Assembly (NCBI GenBank): GCA_024138025.1
Contig: JAMXBD010000396.1
Span: forward strand, 62,001 to 126,000
Origin: Combretum micranthum
Lineage: Eukaryota; Streptophyta; Magnoliopsida; Myrtales; Combretaceae
Reading direction: 5' to 3'
DNA: 64,000 nt
Shown here: in pieces, positions 23,728-36,477 of the stretch
Numbering within the stretch: the first letter of the stretch is position 1
Layout: every line of letters begins with the position of its first letter
Notes under the pieces: model-generated
Database searches by the model: none
Told to the model about the DNA's origin: nothing
What the model saw: only the letters and a program-made list of their open reading frames with translations
Made by a program: the position numbers and the translations under genes

Positions 23728-25130
23728 GACCTTATTTAAGGAATTAATTTCAATTAGTGTCCTAAACAAGAAATTAATTCCATAAATACATGATGATTAT
23801 TTGCTGTTTTAGTGTTATTTTAACTAATCGTGATGAAACATTTGACGGTTTTAATAAGCAATAACTATGTTAAGTTATTTAATTGGTTGGCGTGCTTTGG
23901 TGAGATGCAATTGGGACATTAATTTTGGGTAAGCAAAGATTCATCCTAGAAGTACCACACAAAAATGTTGTAAAAGGATTGATTCATACAATGAAATGGG
24001 GATTTGTCTAATCCTCCACATGATACTAATATCAAAGGCATGACCACAACCAAATAAGTTATTAGGTTTTTTATCTTACCCAATCCCACAAATTTAATCG
24101 AATTAAACAACCTTCATACAACAATATTGCTTTAGTTAAATGACTTATTTACTTTAAAAGTATACATAAATGTAATTAAATCAAACTTGACCTCCATAAT
24201 GAGTATTTCAAATCAAACTCGAACTAAGTTAAATACTTTTTGAGATTCGAGTTTGACTCGCTTTTCCCTTAAAACCGGTTCGCTTACGGCTTACTGTCCT
24301 TCTCCTCTTTCCCCAGCTCCAGTCGTAGACTCGTAATTTTTCAGCAACCTTGTGGCAGGGATATGCTTATTTCTTTTTCCCTAATAACTCTATATATCTA
24401 AATCCCAAATGGTAGACCCCAAAGCAATGAAATGCCACAAACTCCCTTTGATCTTATTCGTGTCTTTATTGAAAGATTTGTCTAGAAATTCCTTTCTCAT
24501 TTGAATAATATGCAATTTTTACAGCTGTAATATGTGATGAGGTATGACAATACGGATATAATACATGAAGATAAAAATGAAATACAAATTGACACCATCT
24601 ATAATATGAATGACACAGAATATGATATGGATAAACAGGATTATAGTATGAATTAAATTTTTTTTCACATATAATCAGTTTATATGCTCAATCAGCCACC
24701 ACGAATTGCCTTTCATGATCTTCTGAATAATTTCTGAACTAGCCGTAAAATTTTTTTGGGAAAAAAAATTATTTTTTCTTGCTTCATTCCATATATGGCA
24801 TACGAAAAATACTCCATTGACAAAAAAATAAAATAAAATAAATAAATAAATAATAAATAAAAGCTCTTCCAGATAAAATAAATAAAAAATTAATAAAATT
24901 ACCCACTCTAGATTGTTGTTCCCGATGATCGGAATTGAGGATTGTTTACCATTTAGGTAATATTATATCCTTTGTTCCTCACCTACACAATCACTTATAT
25001 ATATATAGCAAGTGGTCAAAAAAAGTGGGCTTTGCATTGATATTATGTTTATTAGGACTAAACTAAATTATATTTGATGCATAAGAACGAGTCATAATGA
25101 AATAGTTTTTCTTTTTTTTTTGTTTTATTT
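23728..25130. other. intergenic, no gene seen
   Basis: AT-rich, with simple AAATA repeats near 24820-24860 and no recognisable coding or repeat end. Confidence 0.4.
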
Positions 25131-26446
25131 TTATTTTCATATTTGATTTTTTTTTCTTTTAAAAGTTGATACACCATTCCTTGAACAATTCTATTTTCAA
25201 AGAGGAATTTGGTTCCACTTACTCTAAAAAGAAATCATTTCCATTATACTAGTATCAATATATATCCGTATTCATTCCATTTCAAATATAATACAATCAA
25301 TTATAATATAAGAATAGAATTAATGATTCTATATGCATTTTCAAATATATACATGAATGGATTTGCTATTTTGTTATATCATGCTTGTTAGGTAGGAATC
25401 GATTAAAATGAAATGGAATGAGTTTTGAAATTACAAACCCTTCTGATGCTTCAATGGAATGGATTAAAATGGAGTAGGTGTATAGTGTGTATTTGTTAAA
25501 AATATCCTCACTATTAAATATAATTGTAAATATCTAATATGATAAAAAGTAACTCAACTATATATAATTAATAAGGGTATAATGAAATCACCATTTGATA
25601 TTCTCTATAAAAGTGTAACTGTCAATCCAAAAGAATTAAGATTCTATCGTCTAAAAGCTCATTTAAACATGGAAAAATGAGTGGAACTTAGGCTTGTTTG
25701 TAGTTTTCCTGAAAAGTAATAGAGTTTTTAAAACTTTGGCTAATTTTATGAAAAAAAATTTCTTTTAATTGTATAATTTCAAAGTAACTCATGTATTTTA
25801 AGTATAAAAAATAATAAATTACATATATTATAATGGCAAATAAATCTACCTAAAGGAAAACATATTTAAAATTTAATAATAAAAGTCTCTAGATAATAAA
25901 TGATTGGTAAATAATGCTCGTAAATTGATAAAAAATGACTTACACTTTTTATATATTGTAAGTTATTTTTCAAAAAATAAACAATAAATCAATCTATATT
26001 TTTCAAAATAAGGGAAAATGTTTTCTAATAATGTACCATTTTTCTGTAAGCAAACATCAAAAAATGAAAAAAAATTCCTCAAAAACATTTTCATTAAAAC
26101 AAACCGGGCCTTAAATGGTAAATACATTCAAGCATCACATTAAAAACTTCATTCCAATCCAATTATTCCAAACCATTTTTATACACCAAATGTGACAAGA
26201 ATTAAAAAGAATGGAATGACAACACAATTCTATATTTGGAAATATCTATGAAATCTTAAATTTAAAGCTATGTAAATGAATCATAACTCATGAGTTATAG
26301 CTTGTTGAACTAGTTTTAAAATGGGTTAAGATTAACCTTTTTTAAGCCCATTTAAAGTGGACCAACTATGCTTGCCTATTTAAACCAAGAGCCATATTGG
26401 CCTAACTGGTGATGAATTGGGTTGGCTTGGTCCATTGTAAAAAATA
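25131..26446. repeat. dispersed repeat, copy 1 (interrupted)
   Basis: It aligns with 33112-33912 over both halves. Shared stretches include TTTCAAATATAATACAATCA, TATAATATAAGAATRGAATT, GGATTTGCYATTTTGTTATA and GTGTATTTGTTAAAAATATC, then after the interruption CCAATTATTCCAAACCATTT-like text. A Tourist-like element at 25691-26110 separates the halves. No coding capacity is visible. Confidence 0.75.
25691..26110. mobile_element. Tourist-like (PIF/Harbinger) MITE nested in repeat
   Basis: Flanked by TTA direct repeats (25688-25690 and 26111-26113), the target size of PIF/Harbinger elements. The ends are inverted: GGCTTGTTTGTAG at the left and the complement of the right end GGCCCGGTTTGTTTTAATG. 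It is 420 bp of AT-rich non-coding DNA. The related repeat at 33 kb lacks it. Confidence 0.7.
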
Positions 26447-26823
26447 AAATAAAATAATTATAGAAAAAATTACTATTGATGTAGCATTATTCCTAAGATT
26501 TTTATATTTTAGATTAACCTTATGTGCTTATTTTATCATGAAAATTGTACAATCTTATGATTCTTTTTTTTTTTTTTGTGCAAAACTAAAATTCTAATAC
26601 CAGAATAAAGTAATGTTTGACACTTACTTGCATATATAAATATATGTATATATTATTCTACAAGTCGATGACTTGGAAATCTTCAACTATCTTTCCATAG
26701 AAGGCCCAAGTTTATTTCAATCTATCCTTCTTATTACCATTGACACATGAGGTTAATCTCAAATATAAAAATCTTAGGAATAATGCTACATCAATAGTGA
26801 TTTTTTCTACAATTATTTTATTT
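26447..26823. mobile_element. foldback element with 74-bp inverted arms
   Basis: Arms 26447-26520 and 26750-26823 are inverted copies with 3 mismatches over 74 positions by eye. A transcript through it would fold into a long hairpin. The spacer holds a piece (TTATTACCATTGACACATGA) that recurs near 29625-29650. No clear target duplication was seen. Confidence 0.85.
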
Positions 26824-28849
26824 CATATTTCATAAAATATTACATTTTATGGGACTACTTCATCTTATCAAATCCTTAATATTATTATCCCAATTAGTAG
26901 GGTCTCACATCGAGCTCGAGTCGAATCACGTTTTATAAGAGTCTATCAACCCTTTATCGAACTTAAAATCTAAGCTCAAACTCAACTCATTTAGATAACA
27001 TATTTTTCATCTTTTTCAAATCTAAAATATAAAATATAAGTGTTGGTATAAATATATACATATAAATATTAAATAAAAATTAATTTTTTATTTAATTATA
27101 TAGTTATATATAATATATCATTCATATAAATCTCTTAGCAAGTTTATTAACAAACCTATTAACGAGTTACTTGCAAGTTTATTAACAAGTATATATAAAA
27201 GAGTTTATTTATGAGTCATCTTATGTTTAAATCAAAGCTTAAAATCAACTCATTTAGATAAACCAACTTTCTACTTTCGCCTCTGCTTGACTTGATACGT
27301 ATATATAATTACACTTATACAAAAAAGTGCATGAGTATATATTTGACGAAAAAGCTCAAATTTGTTACTACAACTTTATACAAAAAATTTAAATTTCATA
27401 CTTAAATTTTAAAATGACAAATTTAATATTCAATCAAACTTTTTATAATTACTTTTACAATCTCAGTAACATCATTTGCTCTTTTCTGATATGAAATAAG
27501 CTGTCTATAATTGTTAAATAATATTAAAAATAAATAAAAATTTAATCATACATATATCTTTTCTACGTCTGCAAACATAGTAAATACTGTTAATAAGACA
27601 ATAAAAATAATCACATAAATTTAATTAAATATTAAATTAACCATCCATGACATAAGTTAAAACTATAGATGTAGAATCCTCTTAGTAAATATAGCCCGCA
27701 TGCACCATGAGTAACATTTTAATGTAAGAAATGCCGTCACTTAAAATGACAAAACGAGTAGGATGAGAAGAAGAAGTAATTCATTCTTTATTTATTATTT
27801 TATTTAATTATTAAATTAATTATAATTATTTTTTTCTTGAATGTTAGAAGTTTTAATCTTTTCTCTATCCAGGTTTAAGTTATAACCGATATCTCGAAGT
27901 CATTAATAGATTTTTCTAGAAAATTGCTGAAGCCCAGGAACCTTTTCAAGTTTGCGAAGCGCATAAATCCACACATCTTTCCGGCCTGGCCACATTGGGT
28001 GGGTCTAACCCACCAAACAAAACCACCGTAGTTTGCGAATTCACCAACACAGATCTTGAAGATCCATGAATCTAGTGAATCCTTAAGATTCCCTTAATAA
28101 AATAAATAAATATATTAATATGACGTTATTATGATTAAAATAAAAAAAATAAAAATATGTACAGAATAAAAAATAAAAAAGTTAGATAAAGCAAATAATA
28201 TCTAATGTTTAAACTAACTTTTACGTGAATTGAAATTATTAATTATCTATTTACAATATTAATATATTGTTGACGACAACTCATGTAATAAATACAATTT
28301 AAAACCATCATATCTCATGTTTTATATAGAGTTCCACTAAAAGAGTGTTCACACATCTAAACAATGTGGAATTTTTTTTTTGTAAATTCTATTCTTTTAG
28401 AGTGTTGCTCTAGTCTCATGTTAATATTTCAACTCAACATTATTATATAAATAATTGTACATCCTTGATAGTGTTAATTGATATGGGCTAAAGAGTAATA
28501 TTTTGTTAGGCTCATTTCTATATTTAAAGTTTGAAATTTTTATTATTTTAATTTAAAAATTTTCTTTCCTTAATTTATTTTTTCAAAAGAGACAGTTTGG
28601 AACCGTCTCAACCTACCTCAGGATCCAGCAGATCCATGGATTGGACCTACCCTACCCCCTATATGGTGTAGTTATAGGTCCTTAGAAAATAGAATCGGAC
28701 TCGACCCATACCTATGGGATGTCTAAATAAATTTGCTAAGAAATGTTAAGACCAGAAAAAGCTAGATTTAAACTTATTAATGATTGTTTTTATGTTAATA
28801 CTCAAAACTCCTTCAACCATCTAGCATGGGATGAACTTGGAAAAGAGGG
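26824..28849. other. intergenic, no gene seen
   Basis: AT-rich. A 21-base near-palindrome lies at 28589-28609 (arms GAGACAGTT / AACCGTCTC, one mismatch). It is followed by GATCC-rich text (28620-28720) reminiscent of decayed hAT-type subterminal sequence. Confidence 0.35.
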
Positions 28850-29052
28850 GATGTTTGTTCATGTTATTATGGTTATTTTTATATATTATTTTTTTCATTT
28901 TCAAACAAATGTTTATCAAGAAACATATATAAATGAAAAAACAAACATTTTTACTTATAAACAAATAAAATAAATCAGATATAAATAAACTAAAGATGAG
29001 ATACATATATATATATTAGATACAAATGAAAATCAGACAATCCAAATGGATC
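28850..29052. mobile_element. short MITE-like repeat, same family as 15906
   Basis: Ends in GATACAAATGAAAATCAGAC then AATCCAAATGG, nearly the right end of the 15906 element. AAACAAACATTTTTACTTAT is shared with the 19510 area. Non-coding. Confidence 0.4.
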
Positions 29053-30839
29053 CCCAATCATGATCCTAAATTTCATTCTCCTTTCTATGTTTAAAAGTAT
29101 TTTAGGAAGCTAAAATTGCAATTCTTTAGGATAAATGATTTTGGCTTATGAAAGAAAAGCAATTTCACTTTTAAGTGGATGCAATCAATTTCATTCTACC
29201 TTATATGCGTTAATTAATAAATGTTTTAATCATGCCACTATAGTTTATATAAATTTTAGCCATGTAATAACTTATGGGATTTGTTCCTAGAAAAGGTAGT
29301 CGGGTCATATGTTTTTATTTATTCATGGTAATTTTAGGAATTACCATCATAATAATACACAAATGATTCAATTAGAGGTGTGCAAATTGACTAAATGAGT
29401 GGGGCTAGACTAGCCCATAAGTTAAATGGGCTAAGAAATTTTGACCTATTACATGTCAAAATTTCTTAATCATAGCCCAACACACTTATTTATGCTAATC
29501 GAATAAGATATACATAATGCGAAAATTAAGTTTTATGAGATTTTATTATATCAATGATTAATTATTACTAAATTAATTCATAGGACATTATATTTCATTT
29601 AAACCAGTGTGCATCAATCTATCCTCCTTATTACCATTGACACATAAGGTTCTATTCAATATAGTAAATATGTATGCTTAGTTTCTAAATTTTATAATAA
29701 CTCATTTCATGTACATATTTTACTTCAAATGATCTAATAACTTGGGAATATAGTAATCTATGATTGTAGTAAAATAAGCTAATTTAGGAATAAAGGTTTG
29801 AGTTCGTATTCAATGTTACACATTACACATATGAGGTAGCTATAAACCATTTTTACAACATAATTTCTTTTGATTATAGATATTTATGGATAGGATTTAG
29901 AAAATCTCATGAAATATGTTTCTGGAAAGAATTAGACTGATATTATTTATTATTCTCTTAGTATATATCTCTATAGTTAAGACTCTTTCGCTTTACACTT
30001 GTAGAATTGATGATTTCGTAATTTTCTTTCAATTCATTGCTAGAATTTTTACACATCATTGTAACAAAACAAAAACAAATAATAAAAAAAAAAAACAAAG
30101 AAAGAAAGATAAAATTTTGCAGCATGAAAAGTATAACTTGAATTTGACAAACTTAGCTCATGAAAACTGCCTGAAATGTCTGGAGGTCGTAGAGCCGTGA
30201 ATTAAAATTCATTAATATCCTTCAAGCATTATTAAATTTTTCACCATTAAGTCAAGCAATAGATAAAGTAACATAATAAATTATTAGTCGTTTTTATACA
30301 GTTACCTTATACATCATGTATTTCAAACAAATAAATAAATAAATATACCATTCTTCAAGATATGAGGTATGGTTATATTTACCGATAAAGATATATAAAT
30401 TTAATTGGTCCACTTAAACAAAATCATCAAATGAATATTAATATGGATTATCACTTTGTTAGGTGAATTATCCAAGGAACATAGGTATTCTGAGTATTAG
30501 AAATATACCTTTACTTGACCACAAGTAGATTTTTGTTTTGTTAACAGTAGATTTAATCTACTGATTTTGTTGTTGTTGAATAATTTTAAGTAATTTTTTA
30601 TTGATTGTATTGTACTTGTGATTGGTGATTTGATAATTTTCCTTTATAAAGGATTGACCTTATGTAGTTTCACTTAAGTATAACCCTATATACAAGTCCA
30701 AGTGAATAATAAGACTTTAACTTATGGATGACTTGGATATTATAATCCTTGTTGATGTGAAATTTGTGACATCTTTTATTGTTAATGCATTTATGGCATG
30801 GCACGAAAGAGGACTTACAAGTCATATTTGCAAAATTTT
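29053..30839. other. intergenic, repeat fragments
   Basis: No gene recognised. It contains a fragment of the 26.4-kb foldback spacer near 29609-29654 and GGTGTGCAAATTGACTAAAT, a style common at decayed hAT-type ends. Confidence 0.35.
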
Positions 30840-31551
30840 GATTATGCTTGGACTTTTTTTTTGCATATAGATTTGCGTTGACAAATCAATTTTATGGCTG
30901 CTATTGTAGTCAGCTAGGCAGGGTTTGCATTGCAAATCAATTTCTGGCTACTAATATAGTCAGCTAGGTTGGATTACAGGGGTTCCTACTCCCTAGCTAC
31001 TCTTTGTAGCCGTAAGTTCCTAGATTTCTTATCCAGATGTCTGGGATGTTAACTAACCGAATGAAAGTTAGGCTAGGCTAGATGTTGGTACCAATGCATG
31101 TCATGTGCATTAGCATGGCATACATTTACTGCATAACTGTATGTATATAATATATATATGTATGTATGTATTTTGCATATGTATTTCTATTTTGTTTTTT
31201 TTATTTTTATCCACTCACTTAGCTCAATAGTGAGCTAAGATATTTTTATTTTCTGTATGATGGAAGATTAGAGGGTACCATCACGATCAGGTATGTTGAG
31301 AGCAAAGCCTGCAACAAATATAATTAATATTTTGTACTTATGTCTTTATATAATAAAAAAAAAATGGACATCATGTACGTATAAAATTAAGTATAACTAG
31401 TTGCAGTTCATTTAGAAATATGATTAATTATCTTTTTACTTATAATTGGCCATGTATTTCTTTCTAACTTTTACTTTGGGGCACCAATACACAGGATTAA
31501 ATAAATTGATTGTACCTTGAATCTGCATAGCCCTTGGGTGGGTCCTGACAC
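30840..31551 (+). mobile_element. possible 3' portion of a Ty3/gypsy LTR
   Basis: The text runs through CACTCACTTAGCTCAATAG, AGGGTACCATCACGATCAGG and ends GGGTGGGTCCTGACA. This order resembles the 3' part of the solo LTR at 58549-62231 (a CTCACTAAGC block, then the GGGGCGTGACA end). The left end and target duplication were not located, so the extent is uncertain. Confidence 0.35.
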
Positions 31552-33111
31552 TCGAGTTGTAAACGAGTCAAGCTTACGCTTGAATTAAAAACTTTAAACC
31601 TAATTTTCAGGCTTGATAAAAAATTCGGCTTAAATTTTAAACAAACCGAACGATGCTTGGCGTCGGAGTTGCATCAGAATAAAGGATCTATTTTTATATA
31701 TTAATTCGTTCCCAACCTTTTCTCATGGTTTATGCCTCGTTGTTTAATATGAAATAGTTGGCTAAGGAGGTAAACATCAGCTGAGGAGTTAGTGAAATAA
31801 ATATTAGAAAAAAATGAAACATAAATATTTATTTTATATAAATGCATATTTTTTATAAAGTATATAAAATAATTGATATTAAAAAGTAAAAAGAAAAAGA
31901 AAAAAAGATTTTTCTAAAAGTAAAAAAAGGAAAAAGATTTTTCTTTCTTTCTCTTCTTTTTTTTTTTTTTAAATTTTAACTTAACAGGCTATTAAATAAA
32001 TATTTAGTTGTTGATGAGTAATGTCTGTTGCCGCGAACTTGAGCAGTTCGTTTGATGTTTTTCTTCACAAGACCTCCCAAAAGTCCACAGTGGAGCCTCC
32101 ATGTGAAATCATTTCACCATCCATTGCCCACAAATAAAAATAAAATTATACATAAAAAAGAGGAGGAAGTAAAAGGACGTACCCACTAACACTCTGCAAA
32201 GACATGTTTTTCTAGACAGCCTAAAATTATATTCTTTTCCAGTGTTTTATGGATCAGTTAACCAGTTCGTGTCCTATTTTTTGAATCTAATAGTAATAAT
32301 TGGTTTTTTAATATTTCGATCCTTAACCATCCATTATAAACATTAACCGTTTTATTCAGTTAATTTATTTGGTTTTCGGTTTTTAACCATTTAACGTAAT
32401 GGTCTCAACAAATCAAATTGATAATTTCAATAAACCTTAATTTTTAGCCTTTATAATAGAGTTTTTCTTTAATTATATACATATATAATTATATATTACA
32501 AGAGCTAAAAAAAAAGAAAATCAAATTAAAGAAAAGAGAGAAACAAACCTTTGGATGTATCATTATCAATAAAATCAAACCAAATTAATTACCACATTAA
32601 CTCCATCAAACATAGAATAATAGTATTTTAATCAAAATCCAAGGAATATTAACATAGATAAATTATATATATGTAAATTATATCTATATATATTTTAAAA
32701 AATAATTTATGTATATATAAGTCTTATTGTATATATATTTTAAAAAATAATTAGTATATGTAAATTATATATAATATACTTATAAATATTAAAACGGTTA
32801 AATCATTAACCATCAATTTTTATGGTTTCAAACCAAAACCGAAACCGAAAATCGAAAAAAATAAAAACCGTAATCCTAAACGAAACCAACAGATCATTAA
32901 CCATATTTTTAGATTGGTTTTATTTTGGTTCGATTTTTTTTTCTATTATCGGTTTTTTTGCACACCCCTACTTTACCTTCCTTCGATATTTTCTTTTGAG
33001 CATCGTTTGCCCTTTTTGTAATGCTTTATCGTTTGTTCTCTAGTCTTTACCCACATAATCACTTCATAAAAAAAATAAGTGGCCTTACTAATTTCATGTT
33101 ATATCTTTTTT
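31552..33111. other. intergenic, no gene seen
   Basis: AT-rich with poly-A and poly-T tracts. Around 32290-32950 there is a GGTTTTGGTTCGATTTTTTT / AAACCGAAAACC-type repeat in both orientations, a pattern common at decayed plant LTR or MITE ends. No clear borders. Confidence 0.35.
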
Positions 33112-33912
33112 TTTTTTTCAAAACCAAAACACGATTCTTGGAATTAATAAATTTAATTTTAAAAAGTAATTTGATTCTATTTACTCTTTGAATCATTTAC
33201 ATTCTACTAGGACCAATACATATAAGTTCAATCCCACTTCAAATATAATACAATCATTTATAATATAAGAATGGAATTAGCGATTCTATAAACATTTTCA
33301 AATATAATTATGGATTTGCCATTTTGTTATATTACATTTGATACATAAGAATCACCAAATCGATTAGAATGAAATAATTGAGTTTGAAAATGACAAATCA
33401 ATTCTAATATTTGGAACAGTCATGGAATAGATTGTAGTGGAGAGGCTACATTGTGTATTTGTTAAAAATATCTTTATTAATAAATATGGCTATAAATATA
33501 TAATAGGATAAAAAGTAATGATATCAAGTTTCCATTTCTCATATGATTCTTCTTAAAATTGGAATTTTAAATGATAAGGAATTAAAATTCAAGTTTCTAA
33601 AAGTACATCCTGATATACTAGATGTGACTTACAAACTTCATTTATCCAACTAATTTATACCATTTTCACATACCAAACGTGACAATAATGGAAGAATGAA
33701 ATCAAAATAAAATAATACCCAATCATGTACTTGGAAATGTCCATGGACCCATTGAATCTAGAGTTGTGCAAATTCATGGCTCACGAGTTAGCATGTTTAA
33801 TCTCTTTTAAAACGAGTTAGGACCCATCTTTTTAGCTCATTTAAAAGTACGTCAACTATACTTCACTTGCTTAACCCACAAACTAAAGTGAGTCAATTCT
33901 GATGGGTAAAAA
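33112..33912. repeat. dispersed repeat, copy 2 (uninterrupted)
   Basis: Colinear with 25131-25690 plus 26111-26446 and lacking the Tourist-like insertion. It ends with TTAAAACGAGTTAGGACCC and related text as in copy 1. Non-coding. Confidence 0.7.
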
Positions 33913-34772
33913 ATGCACAATATAAATGAATGATTATGACAATAGATATCAGTGTGAAAATAAAAAGAGTAGGAATAAGAGGATCAAGTCGGATTTTAAT
34001 GTGAAATTCGATCTGCCTCCTAGTCTCCATGATCACCCATTGCCTCAAATGAAAATTTTACACACTTTATTAGTTAACATACTTTTTGCTTACTTGAAAC
34101 TACAGACAAGATACAAAACTCTCTTCTAATATTCTCACTCGAGTAGTACTCTTTTTACAAATTGCAGACTACTAACATTGGATTACTACTCATTTCGCTT
34201 TCTTAAATAAATGCAAATTTATGAGCAAGAGACAAGTAACTTGATTTACATGATTACAAATGTGTTTAATAGCAATAAGTAGGCTCAACTAACTTTCTTC
34301 AACTGTTCCAGTCTCTATGCACATGTTTCTTAAAAGTTTTGCTTGTTTCTTCATTCCCACGAAAATCAGCTTTCGAATGCTAGTTGAAAATCTGCACTAT
34401 TTTGCCTAGCATCTGGAAGCTAAGTCTCGCTTCAAGGCTAGCATTCAGGTGCTACTTGCATTTGTAGCAAGTACAACACGAACACTATAAGCTTATCATT
34501 TATCATATGATTTGCTAAGTTTTGTTCTCATTAAAAGACAACTTGAACCTATTTGGTTCAACATCTCATGTGCATATGCATAATAAAGATTTTTTTAATT
34601 ACATATAATATATATTTTTGTTTTTATTATATATAATATACATGTATAACATGTAGTTTTTAAAATATTTATATGACATATGATATAATAAAAAATCAAG
34701 ACACTTGCTCACGAGCTTAATTGACTTATTTGTGTTTCAAACAAGTTTAAATGAGACTCTAGGCTCTTTTCA

Positions 34773-35390
34773 TAATCAAACTCAGATGAGCCAAATTTTT
34801 AGCCTTTTAAGTTTGAATAATTTACAAATTGATCGACCAACTCATAAGCACACACAATGGAAGCACTTATTAAATTACATCAATCCATAGTTAAGCTAAT
34901 ATATCTCGTTATTAGTTACAAATTAAATAAAAAATGAATTACAAAATGATACTTTAATTGAATTTCTTTAGTGGCAATTTAAGTTAATAAATAAAAATCC
35001 TTGTTACGAATAGTAAGCCTTAGTTATGCTATAAAAGAGAGAGAGAGCTAATGTTTTTATTTTGCCATTACAATTGGAAGTCCCTATCAAACTCAAGATA
35101 AGCCAAATTTTAAGTCATTTAAGTTTGAATAACTTACAAGTTGGTCAGCCTACTTATAAGCGCTGTGATATGGAAGCACTTATTGAATTAATTGATCTAT
35201 AGTTAACCTAAATAAATCCTGCTATTAGTTACAAATTAAATAAAGAAGAGAGTTACAAAAATACTCTTTAATTTAATTTTTTATTAGTAGCAATTTAAGT
35301 TTATAAAATATAAATCCTTGTTATTGATGGTAAGCCCTACATATACTATAGAGAGAGAGAGTTAATGTTTTTTTTTTGCCATTACAATTA
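34773..35390. repeat. diverged tandem duplication, about 310-bp period
   Basis: Unit 1 (34773-35081) and unit 2 (35087-35390) share ATCAAACTCA, TTTAAGTTTGAATAA, TATTAGTTACAAATTAAATA, ATAAATCCTTGTTA and TTGCCATTACAATTRG, each with scattered changes. Both units end with a short GA run. Confidence 0.85.
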
Positions 35391-35458
35391 GGAGAATCCA
35401 ACCTTAGCACCTTTGATATGAAAAATCAAGGCATCTTCTCAAAAAAATATTATATATA

Positions 35459-36145
35459 TTTTTAAACAATTACGAAAATACCATTATTGAAAATATTCTC
35501 ATTTTTACGTAAGTTAATCTCGTCTCTTAAAGAGACGATGTCATAAGTGATTGACCTACGAGATCTTATTTACTTGTATATAACTCGTCTTTTGAAGAAA
35601 CGAGATCGTTATAAAATACTCACCATAATTACTTTCGCTTCTAGTAATTCCTCGTCCCAGTAATCTCCGCCTTTCTCCTTCTTATCTTCTGTTTCCTCTC
35701 TTTCCACACTCTTTCTTCTGACCCAGATGGCACTTGCAATCTCTAACACCTCTCCACCAATGACGAGGATAAAGCTGATGACTACTACACTGGAATAACT
35801 GTGTTTCGCGTTCCATCGGTTTTCAAACTAAAGTTTCTCATTGCTCTATTTATTGACATTGAGATCTAATTGCTTCTCGTATTCGAGATTTAAGGAGTAG
35901 TTGTAGAAACATACTTTCAATTTTCAGGTTTCTATGAACGAACTTAGTGATTTTGTAATTGGGATCCTATTAAAGCTGTTGTACCAATACAGATAGGAAT
36001 AGGTATTACCAATACTACCCACATGTGGGTAAAACATATCATCTATTTACACTTATAACATCATCTCTTTTAATAGATGAAATCTACTTGTCTAAAAGAG
36101 AAAATATTTTTATTTCGATGGCATTTTCATAATTTTTTTTAAATG
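35459..36145. mobile_element. palindrome-array element 5 with gene-like core
   Basis: The left end TTTAAACAATTACGAAAATA (then CCAT) is inverted at the right (complement ATTTAAAAAAAATTATGAAA then ATGCCAT). Near the left are palindromes with arms CTCGTCTCTT / AAGAGACGAT (35519-35539) and CTCGTCTTTT / AAGAAACGAG (35584-35604). Near the right is the perfect 16-base palindrome TACCCACATGTGGGTA (36016-36031). Between them (about 35640-36000) is non-repetitive CT-rich leader-like DNA with a short frame MALAISNTSPPMTRIKLMTT. It ends about 45 bases before the DGD2 leader. Confidence 0.5.
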
Positions 36146-36189
36146 TAATATTTTTTAATATTTTTTTCCATTTCCCTCCTCCCTGGCCC

Positions 36190-36477
36190 ACAGAGGCAAT
36201 GTTAATTACTACGAAGCTAGACACCGGCTTTTTGGATTGGCCATCTCATCTGTCACCACATACCTTGACCGTAAAGAGAGACAACTACGCAACGCATTCA
36301 AACCGATACCATAACAAAAACGTATATTCTTTCTCCCCTTCCTGTAACTTCTGTAACGAACTTCCTCCTTCCTTCCTCCTTCCTTCCTTCCTCTTCTCTC
36401 TCTCTCTCTCTCTCTCTCGCTCTCTCTCTCATCATCTTGCAGCTTCTTCAACGGAACAATCTTTCCTCAACTTCGAG
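36190..36477 (+). promoter_or_regulatory. DGD2 non-coding leader exon with CT tract
   Basis: A long pyrimidine tract (CTTCCTTCC then (CT)n, 36361-36430) is typical of plant 5' leaders. CTTCGAG|GTACTT at 36477 is a good splice donor. The matching acceptor is TTCCAG at 38006, ten bases before the DGD2 start codon. The upstream border is approximate. Frames across this region are incidental. Confidence 0.5.
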
